Assembly (NCBI GenBank): GCA_933228895.1
Contig: OW121853.1
Span: 127,306,133 to 127,370,132 of the forward strand
From: Platycnemis pennipes
Taxonomy: Eukaryota; Arthropoda; Insecta; Odonata; Platycnemididae
Reading direction: 5' to 3'
DNA: 64,000 nucleotides
How positions within the stretch are numbered: the first letter of the stretch is position 1; each line of letters starts with the position of its first letter. The notes under the pieces are model-generated. The model was not told the origin of the DNA. It saw only the letters and a program-made list of their open reading frames with translations, and did not search any database. This document shows positions 33,259-42,932 of the stretch, piece after piece. The position numbers and the translations under genes were made by a program.

Positions 33259-34267
33259 TTTAGACCTATATATTTAAATTTGTGAGAAAATGTCGCATCG
33301 AGCAAATTATTACTGTACGGGAAAAAAATTTCGTGCATAGTTTCCGTTATGATATGCATGCCAAAGAGGAACTGTTATTATTTTAAAAATTATGGATACT
33401 AAAATTTTACTGACACATACAGGAATATTTAGGTCAATAGAAGAAGGATGGAGAAGGACCATGCGCCGGCATTTGTCTGATCTCAACGAAATGCGCCTAG
33501 GGGTTCACAGTTTAACGCCCGATCCGTGATGGAATTTAATTTGAAGATCACTCTATTCAAATATGGAACCTGGATCCTAGAGGTGAGAGGGCAGTTCTCA
33601 AGCTAGCATGCCAACTAAATTATTTCAATTGCTATTCATATTTTAATACGCGTAAATTAATCTCCAAAGAAGGTCATGAAAAACGTGAAGTTTGGTACAG
33701 AGAAGGCGGGGCCTAATCATTCTTCTGATTAATTTCCATCCACAGGCCCCCTTCTATTCTACCTTCTATTCACTTTGGGACTACAATAAATGAGTGGGAT
33801 AAAAGTGCTGTTAAACCTTCAGTAAAAATATTCGCTTAACATTGGGAAATAATGGCGGAGGGAGCCAGAGAAAAATGAGAGTTGTAAGGGTGGGTTGTAA
33901 GGGTGGGTTGCGGTGTGTAGGATCATCACCCTTCCCCCCTTTTCTTATTTTGACGCATATATACGAAATAAACTCCTTTATGTGTACCTGAAGATAATAT
34001 TACGTAGCAAAACCTGGGCCATACGCAAAAAAATATATTTTGTGGACCTTACAAATTGTAGTCCTTGCACGGAGAGAGGTTCCACATAGTTAAGCCTGAA
34101 ACCATTGCTTATATTAAGCACCATAGTGTTTAAAATTTAGCTTTAGTCTCGTGGACGGTGGCACTGTGCGCCCGATTACAGCTTGTCAGCGACATTTCTT
34201 CGTCCGGAAGGTCGGCTACGTCTTGATCTTTAAGGCCTCTAGGGTTACACAGGGGAGAAGGAAGCCT
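33259..34267. other. Unassigned sequence
   Basis: AT-rich, with no long frame and no repeat recognised. The short tandem GTAAGGGTGGGTTGTAAGG at about 33886-33910 is a simple local duplication. Confidence 0.4.
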
Positions 34268-34380
34268 TGTTAGCTTAAGAGGTGAATTACCTGGCCGGAA
34301 ATCGTCAGGGCGATCCTGGTTCAATTTCCGGTAATGGTGGGTTGGTTTTTTCTTGGGGGACATCCTGTTATCGTTAAAGT
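34268..34380 (+). repeat. tRNA-derived SINE-like head, second type
   Basis: GTTAGCTTAAGAGGTGAATT (about 34270) resembles a pol III A box. CCTGGTTCAATTTCCGG (about 34315) resembles a B box, with a CCGG / CCGG-type T stem. The spacing is tRNA-like. A G/T-rich body follows. It does not share its body with the 20.9 kb SINE, so it is probably a different SINE family or tRNA-related relic. Confidence 0.5.
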
Positions 34381-34579
34381 TTTTTAGCATCTGTAAACCA
34401 TATGCCATCGTCACAATTGACATTTAACAGATTCATCTAAGGTTTGTCGGATCTAGATGTTTGACATGAAATATTGATGTTCGATCACCTTTTAGGTGAA
34501 AGTATTATTTTCAATGATCACATCTTCTTCTTTTCTATTACTACGAGGCTTTCCTCTGCCTTGTCCCGAATGAAAACTT

Positions 34580-34895
34580 TAACTGACAGATTCAAAATGT
34601 CCTTTTTCCCTCGTAAAATTAGGGATATGAATAGCGGTAAATATGTCCAATACGATTGATTCAATCCATAGCATAGGCATGTTGGTATAAGAACTTGAAT
34701 GTAGCCCAACTAACAGCATGTTTTTTCATGCTTACTTTGCTATTTTTATCTTTTTTTGATAGTGATATTTAGACTAGTGTATTAATATTGATCCTTTTTA
34801 TGCATGATATGTAATGCATGTTTTGTGAGAATTCACCCCCTGCCACACACCCTTGCGGTGGCTTGCAGGGTATCGTGTATATGTAGATGTAGATA
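34580..34895 (+). mobile_element. CR1/L2-like LINE, subfamily B, short copy
   Basis: Begins at LTDRFKMSFFPRKIRDMNSG (frame 34474-34659), then a stop, subfamily-B 3' UTR, stem-loop CCCTGCCACACACC...GGTGGCTTGCAGGG (about 34838-34871), and a GTATATGTAGATGTAGAT tail. 5'-truncated. Confidence 0.85.
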
Positions 34896-35529
34896 TGTGA
34901 AAACCACATATGAGTGTGAATAGCATGTGATGAATTCAGATAATTGGCACAAAACGTTTTTGCGAAATTCAAAAGCTGCAAATCAAACCATTTTAGCCGT
35001 AGGGATATTGAAAACCTTTAAACTGCCTGGTTTCAACATAATCTGCAAAGTTCACTTTCTTCATGCTCTGATAAATTGCTTCCATATCAGTCTTGGTGAT
35101 TGTTATAGAAAAACATGACATGCGCTTCAATCAGGCAAGGAAAGTGGACTGTACAAATGATGGATGACTATTGATGGCTGTTGTAAAGATACCGTGAGGA
35201 CGAACACCGAATAGAATTTTAGGTGAGGTCACAAGGGGAGTTAGGTGGTAAATGTTAGGCATGTTTCCCTTCAAATAATTTGTTCATTTATTCCTTACAC
35301 CTTCATTTTTTCCATATTGTGAACTTTTATTCACGTTACAAATGTTGTCATGTACCAATATCATTAAAAAAAATCGTTTTTTTTATTTTCAAATTTTCGT
35401 GACGTGACATGCGAGATCCGAATTTTTCGGAGTTCACGGAACAATCCATTCCAGAACACGGCTTCATTTCAGAGGCTGACATTGGGAACACCAATGTTGT
35501 TTTTAGACGCTTCCAAGTTCTCACTCGTT

Positions 35530-35930
35530 ATATAACTCTTCGGATTTCAGACCGCTCGGATGACTACATTGTCTTCACTCTCTCTTTCTGTCGGCATGCC
35601 TGCCAATCGCTAATGCGTGCTTTCCAACCAATGTCTCCCTTCTCCAGTCGCCCCTCATTTCTCCGAAATCCATTCGCACACCCTCTCGCCCATTTCAGCA
35701 AGACACTGGAACTCACTCTTCTCAGTCCTGGAATGTTTCCCGTTGTCAAAGTTGCCACCGAGGTATCTGCCATGCGAGTCTTCCAACACGGCCTTTTTCA
35801 TCAAAACGCGGTTACCACGTCACATTATCCACTCGCAGTGGTTTGCGAGAGGAAAATATTTTGTGCGTGTCATATTCTTCTTCTCATCTTGTCTCAAAAA
35901 GATCATCTAGATTTGTTCAAGCCCGTAATG
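35530..35930 (+). mobile_element. Possible C-terminus of another non-LTR reverse transcriptase
   Basis: The plus frame at 35617-35910 reads SPVAPHFSEIHSHTLSPISA then RHWNSLFSVLECFPLSKLPP. An F..S....P...R.WNSL....L..F pattern resembles the C-terminal end of many LINE polyproteins (R.WNSLP). It overlaps in another frame with a 185-codon plus frame (35409-35966) that has no recognisable domain. Weak, and based on one motif. Confidence 0.3.
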
Positions 35931-35944
35931 ATAATTGTATTATT

Positions 35945-36262
35945 GTTACGAGATCCTAGTCATTAAGAAAAGACTAGGATCAGAACTATTATCGAAACGC
36001 AGGTTAAAATTTAGACTAAACCTTTTTAGTATATTCGAAACTGATTTGTTTACAGATGAAGTTGGATATATGTTAAGGATCCCTGGGTTTTATGCTAGCT
36101 TTGATCAGATAAACAGGATTAGAGAGATTGATGGTATAAAATAGCTTTAAAATTTCATTTTTCCCACGCCTCATAAGAGTGCCTACACAATGGGTACCGT
36201 AGCAGATAAGTTGGTAAAAAATTGTTGGGGTAGTCTGTAGTGCAGGAAACGTAGGCAATATG
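35945..36262 (+). mobile_element. CR1/L2-like LINE, subfamily C fragment
   Basis: The frame at 35935-36144 reads LGSELLSKRRLKFRLNLFSI, FETDLFTDEVGYMLRIPGFY and ASFDQINRIREIDG, a distinct lineage of the same LINE C-terminus (ETD.FTDE in place of QSDSFTED or QDNIFSDD). It continues into 3' UTR but lacks the stem-loop and tail. Confidence 0.8.
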
Positions 36263-36351
36263 CACAATCCAAATATCATTACGGCCTATTTGCTGATCTC
36301 TTTTGCAAATGCTCTAATTCCTTTATCAAACCTTATTCATACGGATCCCAT

Positions 36352-36752
36352 ATACATTTACATCTACATATACGCGATACCCTGCAAGCCACCGCCAGGG
36401 TGCGTGGCAGGGGGTGAAGATCGCCAAGCATGCATTACCGACATAAAAACAAGCAACTATAGAGTCTCATGAAACTAGATTGTTAGTATCTATATTAATA
36501 CATTCATCATGGACTACACACTACTCTAAAATATTTTCCCTACCTGTCCCTTTTCTATGCTGCCTATTCTGTTTTCTTATAGTACGACGGGAAAAAGACA
36601 TTTTGAATCCATCAGTACGACAATCTATCTCTCTAATCTTATTTATCTGGTGGAATTTAACATAATTCGCTGGTGTTTTTAATATGAGCCTATCATCTTC
36701 AGTAAAGCTATCAGAATGAAATTTCTCTAATAGATTTAATATGTATAGTACT
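36352..36752 (-). mobile_element. CR1/L2-like LINE, subfamily A copy
   Basis: Minus strand: tail (plus-strand CATTTACATCTACATATACG), stem-loop (about 36381-36418), 3' UTR and the coding end. The frame 36521-36757 reads LLEKFHSDSFTEDDRLILKT, PANYVKFHQINKIREIDCRT and DGFKMSFSRRTIRKQNRQHR. 5'-truncated at about 36752, directly meeting a plus-strand fragment. Confidence 0.85.
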
Positions 36753-36755
36753 ACC

Positions 36756-36975
36756 ACTACCGAGTAGCATCAGTTGTTTGACCGGATAAATTAGAACAGA
36801 GAAATAGATTGTGTTGCTAATAGATATAAAATGTCACCATACCGCGTACAAGAAAACATTGTAGGCAACATAGCAAAGGAATAGAGGGGAGAAATATTCT
36901 TTGTGTAGTCTGTAGTGCCCCTGCCACACACCTACACAATGGCTTGCTGGGTATTGCGTGGTTGTAGATCTAGTG
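36756..36975 (+). mobile_element. LINE subfamily C-like 3' fragment
   Basis: Plus-strand remnant: an ISCLTG*IRTEK*IVLLIDIK-type coding end, 3' UTR, and a diverged stem-loop (CCCCTGCCACACACCTACAC, about 36918) with GTGGTTGTAGATCTAGT tail. It lies head-to-head with the preceding minus copy. Confidence 0.65.
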
Positions 36976-37034
36976 CATAATGTATGTATTAATATTAATA
37001 ACCCAGGCATGATAATTAAATGATGATGATATAT

Positions 37035-37235
37035 TTAGACAAATGACATTATTACCAATAATCCCTTTGTTACTATTCTGATACGAACCATCTAGTAGTA
37101 TGTGATTCTGTTACCTTACATGTTTCCTGTAGTAGCCTAGTTTCATGTCAAAATTGCACGTTTGATGATCTTCTTCCCCTGCCACACACCCTCGTGGTGG
37201 CTTGCAGGGTATAACGAAGATCTAGATGTGGATGA
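37035..37235 (+). mobile_element. LINE subfamily C-like 3' UTR and tail
   Basis: Only the 3' UTR (CATGTTTCCTGTAGTAGCC and GCACGTTTGATGATCTTC), the stem-loop CCCTGCCACACACCCTCGTGG...GCAGGG (about 37178-37210) and a GATCTAGATGTGGATGA tail. No coding part. Confidence 0.75.
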
Positions 37236-37239
37236 TTTG

Positions 37240-37765
37240 TTAAAGGCCGTTATGATAATTGTATAAGTGTTACGATTTTAATAGAGGAACTATGAAGGGA
37301 ATTACTATCCAAACGCAGGTTAAAATTTACGTTAAATCTTTTAAGTAAATTGGAAACAGATTTTTTCACAGATGAATTTAGATACATGTTAAGAACCCCT
37401 GAGTAGTTTGCTAGGTTTGATCAGATTAACAAGATTAGAGAGACGGATTGCCGTACCGATAGCTTTTAAATGTAATTTTTACCGCGTACCATAAGAGAGC
37501 ACAATAGGCAGAATAGCAAAGGGATAGGTAGGTGAAATATTCTCAGATTAGTCTGAGGTGCATGAGGCAAGTAATGGCCACAAGTAATCCTTTTCTTATT
37601 ATGCAGATACTAACCATCTAGCTGCATGTGACCCTACTATCTAGCATGTCTCCATTAAATATCTTAGCTCCTTGTCAATAATACGTTTGGTAGTATTCAC
37701 CCCCTGCCACACACCCTCGTGGTGTATCGCAGGGTATTACGTAGATATGTCTAACATGTTTCATG
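37240..37765 (+). mobile_element. CR1/L2-like LINE, subfamily C copy
   Basis: Broken sense translation: ELWKGITIQTQVKIYVKSF, KLETDFFTDEFRYMLRTPE, stop, FARFDQINKIRETDCRTDSF and ending EHNRQNSKGIGR. A 3' UTR follows, with stem-loop at about 37698-37732 and a TTACGTAGATATG tail. It is immediately followed by another tail fragment. Confidence 0.82.
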
Positions 37766-37868
37766 TAGTAGCCTATTTTCATGTCAGAGTGCAAGTTTAG
37801 TAATATTCACCTTCTGCCACTCACCCTCGCGGTGCCTTGCAGAGTATCGTGTAGATGTCGATATAGTC
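37766..37868 (+). mobile_element. LINE 3' tail fragment
   Basis: Repeats the last ~100 bp of the 3' UTR (TTTCATGTAGTAGCCTATTT, then a diverged stem-loop CTGCCACTCACCCTCGCGG and a GTGTAGATGTCGATATAG tail). No coding part. A tandem reuse of the LINE 3' end. Confidence 0.72.
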
Positions 37869-37939
37869 TATTGAAAAGTACATTCCCGGAGCGAAACCTG
37901 GCTGGCGACGTGTTTTCATTTTTTTAGCCTTTGGCGGAT

Positions 37940-38318
37940 TGAATTCGAAGCTTTACTGAAGATGTCAGGCACATATTAAAAAATACCAGCGTATTATGCT
38001 AGATTCGACCAGATAAATAAGATTAGAGAGATAGATTGTCGTACTGATAGATTCAAAATGGCATTTTTCCCCGTACTATAAGAGAACAGAATAGGCAGCA
38101 TAGCAAAGGGATAGGTAGGGGAAATATTTTAGAGTATTCTGTAGTGCATGATGCATGTATTAACCCCTCAAATACCATAGATACTAACAATCTAGTTGCA
38201 TGAGACCCTATAGTTGCTTGTTTGTATGTTAGCAGTGCATGCTTGGTGGTCTTCACCCTCTGCCACACACCCTCGCCGTGGCTTGCAGGGTATCATGTAG
38301 ATGTAGATGTAGATTCGC
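37940..38318 (+). mobile_element. CR1/L2-like LINE, subfamily A copy
   Basis: Starts in the SFTEDVRHILK segment. It then reads YYARFDQINKIREIDCRTDR and FKMAFFPVL (frameshift), followed by 3' UTR, stem-loop (about 38257-38291) and GTAGATGTAGATGTAGAT tail. The antisense frame (38053-38268) is open for 71 codons. Sequence is close to the 25.4 kb copy. Confidence 0.87.
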
Positions 38319-38989
38319 TTTGACCCATCAAAGAAGGAGAAAAGGAGGTTGCGATTTCTAGTTCTTTGCTCAACGAATTCAGTTGGCGGTACATTGTCAC
38401 GACTACGACAGGACCTCCGACGTCATCAACGATCTTGGCACGGGCTCTGCGGAGCCCTCAACCGATGGCGTCACACATCTGTGACCTACCGCTTCTTATC
38501 CAAACTCTCTAGTTCCGACTGGAGCTGAATGTGTACTTTACGGTGGCCGCTTTATGTCCTCAATACACCTCTCTATGTAACAAGCTTTTTCTGTTTTTAG
38601 TAGCGCTGATTAATAATTTAATTTAGATGGAGCTTTTTCTAACCCTCCCGCCGGCTTCGTGAGGCAAAAATGAATGCCTTAGACTGGCTTTATAGCTCGC
38701 CGGTGGCGGTGATGACGGTGAATTTCGGACGAAACAAGGTGGAACCTTTATAGTTCTGCCAAGCGACATGAAGAAAGGTGGGCGCAATGCGAATGCAGCA
38801 TGAATCTTGAACTTGACACCTTCTCCCTCTAGGCTCGGTTTATCCAGACTTGTTGAGTTTTGTATTCATTTTTCCTTGTGCGTAGTTCATTATAGTTTAC
38901 AGTAGTTTATTTTAGTTGGGAGCAGTTCAGTTTATTTTAGTTTTTAAAAAATAGGACCTTCAGCAATACATTACGAATTTGCTGTTTAT
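38319..38989. other. Unassigned sequence
   Basis: No recognised gene. A patch with moderate GC (about 38390-38520, 38640-38800) has no frame above 60 codons. Confidence 0.4.
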
Positions 38990-39095
38990 TTTTTATTTAA
39001 CTTTGCCATGGAAACTTTTAAATTGTGAAGTTTAGACTAGTACGTATGTTATTACTATTCCATTTTTATGCATGATATGTAATGATGTTTGGAAA
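38990..39095 (+). mobile_element. LINE-B 3' UTR fragment
   Basis: Short match to subfamily-B 3' UTR (AATTGTGAAGTTTAGACTAG, then a TATTACTATTCC..TTTATGCATGATATGTA segment). It ends before the stem-loop. Confidence 0.6.
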
Positions 39096-40639
39096 TTACT
39101 CCACGCGTGTACGCACAATGCAATAGTTAACTTTTCAACAAACATTTTTATTTCTGGGAGATCAAACATTTCCCTTGTTCAATAATAAGTTTACGCTCCA
39201 TAACAACACTGATCTTCGTAACACACCTCATATTCACACATAAAAGCACCCAAGAGAACACATCCATCAATACTGGGCGCTTAAAATTATCCGGGCATTG
39301 GACTTCTTGTCCCAGAAAATTCAGTCAGAGTGAAATTTAGTGACAGTCGCTAGCCAGCTAAGCGCTTGTAAACATCGCTCAACGGTATGACGTCATTATT
39401 TCCAAAGACGTGTTCTCATTGGCTGATTTCTGCCGCTGGAGTTCCGTCACCAAGCTCTTAAGCTCCCCCCATAATGCATTGATATTGGGCGGTTGCAACT
39501 ACAGAGACCATTGAACGTTCCCATTTGAATTTTTTACTGAACTATTTTGTTCAAATGGGAATGGTAAACCTTCTCCATCGCAACCGCCAAACATCAATAC
39601 GCTAAGACATCCATTTTCGCCTGACGACAGAGGCAAAAGGGTCAGTGAAAGCTCATGTTTAATTAAATAAGCAAGAGTGTTACCGAAAGCAGAACAAGCT
39701 TCAAATGGACGGATGCAATTCAAATGAATTTCGTGTGAATTTTAAACGCAATGAGAATTACGTTGAAAAGCTTAAAATAAAATCTCTTTACGTGTGTGAA
39801 ATTCAACCTGCTTGCTTTGTCGGCGGCGGCCAACGAGTACTCGGCCTCTAGCACTCTCGCCGAGACGTTGAAAGACATCATCCCTATCCGACGACTTCCC
39901 CCTCCCCGCCCCCCACCCGCCCTCAGAGAGGGGTGAGGAGAGGAGTGGGACTTGGCCTCCCATGGCGGAGGGTGTCAAGAGGACGCTTTTGAGCCATCCT
40001 CAAAAATGGATGCGAAACGAAATCGGGTTGACGAATCAATAATTTAGGCTTTGTTCCCGCTTTGCGAGCGATCGACTGGAAATATCCGGTGCCATGCCAC
40101 TGCGGAGCGTGCCTTGTCCCTGGCTCCAGGGACGAGTGATGCTGTCCCATCAGAAGACAAGGCCCTGTTGAGACGCTCTCTGACGCAACAATCGCCCCGG
40201 ATGACTTGCGTGCCCCATGGCACGAGTCGATTTATTTTGATGGTACGGCTCCGTCGTCAAATGATCGGCTCGTATTTCGAAAGACTCGATTCGAGGAGCT
40301 GACGTCCGTATTTCCACGGTTACGCGGGAAATGATGATCGCCGAAATGATTCCTTGAGGGACAGCCTGTAATGAAGATCTTTTGGATGCCCGATGAATCG
40401 TGTTAGCGTTGATTATCAGACAGCATGCCTTGTAAATCATTCAAAACCAGTTCGGCGAATGACAGCAGAGCAATTCATAGGTTGCCTCTTCCATCTCGTC
40501 TCTTCCAACTCGTCTTCTCTGCTGCAATAGGGAATATGCATGAAATTTGTTTCTCGAAGATTAATGATGTTTTTGATGTGAAATTTTCTCGCCAATTTAA
40601 ATATACAAGACACATTTTTCTGCGCCCACCACAAAGATT
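39096..40639. other. Unassigned, with GC-rich island and hairpin
   Basis: A GC-rich block at about 39800-40340 has short overlapping frames (65-96 codons) without motifs. A perfect 12-bp inverted repeat TTCCCATTTGAA / TTCAAATGGGAA lies at 39518-39529 and 39550-39561. A CRE octamer lies at 39388-39395. No gene recognised. Confidence 0.4.
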
Positions 40640-41187
40640 ATTAAATGAATTTAAAATGTTCCCGGAAATTGACGAAAGTCACGTGACCTAAAACGACTTC
40701 TGACGTCACTGCACGGTATAGGTTCCATATTGCTACGGAGATAGACATTTATTTTTCATAGAAAACGAAGTAGATATATTGTTTTGAGGTTTTTAGCCGT
40801 TTCTCGAACGAAACGATGACTAAAAAATACTTAAGAAAAGCACATTACAACAATTTCCTTTGGTTGACTCCCTTATGGCGGCGCGGCGTTCTTCTAAAAA
40901 AAACAGCGATTGCTTAGACGTATTAGAAATTCTTGGCCACTAAACAGGCATTATATATTTATGGTCGATTTGCTCGTTACAATCCATACTACGTAAATAA
41001 AAAGTCTAAATACAATCGTTTATTGCATTAAACAAATGAGATAAATACATACGTTATCACCAAGTATTCATTTAACAACTTAACTCCACGCATAAACAGG
41101 GAAACAACGCCCATAGTGATACCGTGCCGTGACGTCATGCGATGACATCGTGTTTTTAAGCTGCCAAAAAGGTACAATTTTCAAAGA
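40640..41187 (-). repeat. Dispersed palindrome-bearing repeat, family 3, copy 3
   Basis: Inverted relative of 32685-33258. It starts with the complement of the CATTTAATAAT end, then GTCACGTGACC (about 40679), TGACGTCACTGCACGGTAT (40701), and ends with GATACCGTGCCGTGACGTCA (about 41119) and CAGCTTAAAAAC..GGTACAATTTTC in reverse. The CACGTG and TGACGTCA palindromes are kept although intervening bases have diverged. Confidence 0.72.
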
Positions 41188-41189
41188 GT

Positions 41190-41293
41190 AATATCAATTG
41201 TTTGCATGTTAGTAGTGCATGATTGGTGATCTTCACCCCCTGCCACACACCCTCGCGGTGGCTTGCAGGGTATCGTGTAGATGTAGATATCTT
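41190..41293 (+). mobile_element. LINE-A tail-only copy
   Basis: About 100 bp: TTGTTTGCATGTTAGTAGTG, GATGATC-type 3' UTR, a perfect stem-loop CCCTGCCACACACCCTCGCGG...GCAGGG (about 41239-41271) and a GTGTAGATGTAGATAT tail. It lacks coding sequence altogether. Confidence 0.82.
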
Positions 41294-41357
41294 TGTTACA
41301 CAACTTAATTCTTCAGCAAAATTTTCGGCAAGCACATTTCAGCTAATAAACTTCACA

Positions 41358-41800
41358 TTCATCTATATCTATATAAACGACATACCCTGCAAGCCACCTC
41401 GAGGGTGTGTGGCAGGGGGTGCATCCACACCAGAAACAATGACATAACAAACAAAAATGAACACTACAAAACAAACACTACACCTTTAAAAGTAATTGGG
41501 GAAAAAAGAAGAAAAACTACCAAATCCCAATCATGCAGGACACACCCATGAATACCATGCATGCCTTGAAACCCGACACCATTTCAAAGAGTTATAAAAA
41601 ATAGTGCATGTTCCCCATTAAATATCCATGTGTTCAGATGAATCGGAGAATGGAGCGATTGGTCAGCCGGAAGTCAATAATATGTTCATCAGCCATTCCA
41701 ATCTAAAATTCACGATTCAAAAAAGATAAAAATATCAAAGCAAGCATACCATATCATGCTCTTACTTGGGTTAGCTTAAAGCCCTTCATGGATTGATGGA
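41358..41800 (-). mobile_element. LINE-B-like 3' fragment, diverged
   Basis: Minus-strand tail (plus-strand CATCTATATCTATATAAACG), stem-loop (about 41384-41421), then diverged 3' UTR. A recognisable AAGATAAAAATATCAAAGCA and GGGTTAGCTTAAAGCCCTTC block lies at about 41724-41786. No coding remnant. Confidence 0.6.
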
Positions 41801-42210
41801 TAACCAGTCTTCTCCTCAGGTTGACGTCAGTGCACACTCGCAATAATATTACTGGTCTTTTTGCCAATAGCGTTGAAGTGTTCGGATCGTAACTCCTTGA
41901 ATCTCAGTTTTCCCTTTTAGTTCAAATCAACAGTGGGAGCTCTTTCGAGGTGGAAGGATGTCCTGATTAATAACACAGGCAATTTTCAGGTGCTTGTCTT
42001 CCAGGTGTACTGTATTATTTGTCCATTTCTTCAGACACCATTGGAAAAATGGAGAAACGTGGCTGTACAAACGGAAGACAGGCATCAAGATACCAGCGAA
42101 AGCCTCCATATGGATTGCAGACATCAACATAATACGCTGGAAGCCTCCATAAAAGGGTGTGGCATGGAGTGAATTCACACCAAACACTCATAAAATATCA
42201 TTCATAAAAG

Positions 42211-42608
42211 GGATTAGTAATTGTATGTTTTTTTTTCGGGTGTACCCCATGTACTATACCAGGTGTGATACCTGACGTTTCGTGGCCGTTGCTGGTCACT
42301 TTATCAGAGGGAATGAGGTATCTGTCGAGTTGGTGGAGTTTATATAGGGGTTTCATGGGAAGGGGAGGAGTGGAAGGAGTAGTCACTGCATTTTTATTTA
42401 GTTTCAAAGCAGGGTCCCACGTGTGGCTGACTTGGAGGCCACAGTCCCTATTGTAATTTTGCTGGCATTTTCTTATTTTCAAAGCTTCGCGGATCAGCCG
42501 GGGCTTGTAGTTTTTCACTTTGGCGATTATCTTTGTTTCTTTGAGGTCAGTCGCTTGTCCCGTGGCTCTATGTTCCATGTTTCCAGTTTTAACCAAGGAT
42601 TAGTAATT
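42211..42608 (-). mobile_element. 5'-truncated Penelope-like element with endonuclease remnant and hammerhead-like tail
   Basis: Insertion of about 374 bp (42223-42596) bracketed by 12-bp direct repeats GGATTAGTAATT (42211-42222 and 42597-42608). The minus frame (42198-42596) reads KTGNMEHRATGQATDLKETK, IIAKVKNYKPRLIREALKIR and NYNRDCGLQVSHTWDPAL. This matches my recollection of the C-terminal part of the GIY-YIG endonuclease region of Penelope-like reverse transcriptases; the catalytic GIY-YIG itself is not present. Downstream, CTGATAA, a GTGACC / GGCCAC stem (one mismatch), GAAAC and GTC (42307 down to 42274) form the hammerhead-like motif. A run of A ends the element. Confidence 0.82.
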
Positions 42609-42932
42609 ACATTCCAGTCTAAACTTCAAGGTTTAAAAAGATGAAAATAGCAAAGCAAGCATACAATATCGTACTGTTACTTGGGTTAGCTTAAAGCCCT
42701 TAAGAATACCAACATGCAACTATCTATGCTATCCACTGATACATACGTATTTATACCATTGGAAATATTTCATATCCCTAATTGTACAAGGAAAGGACAT
42801 TTTCTGTCTTTCAATTCGGCAATCAATTCCTCTACTTTTATGATAATGGTACAGTCTACCATAGTAAGTTGGATTTCGCCATATTTTTAACGTCGTTAGT
42901 GAAAATATTATCTTGGAATTTAATTAGGAGAT

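Noticed and set aside
37035..37868. CRISPR-like array from repeated CCCTGCCACACACC segments
   Set aside because: Repeats are LINE 3' ends at irregular spacing, followed by GTAGAT tails, in eukaryotic sequence.
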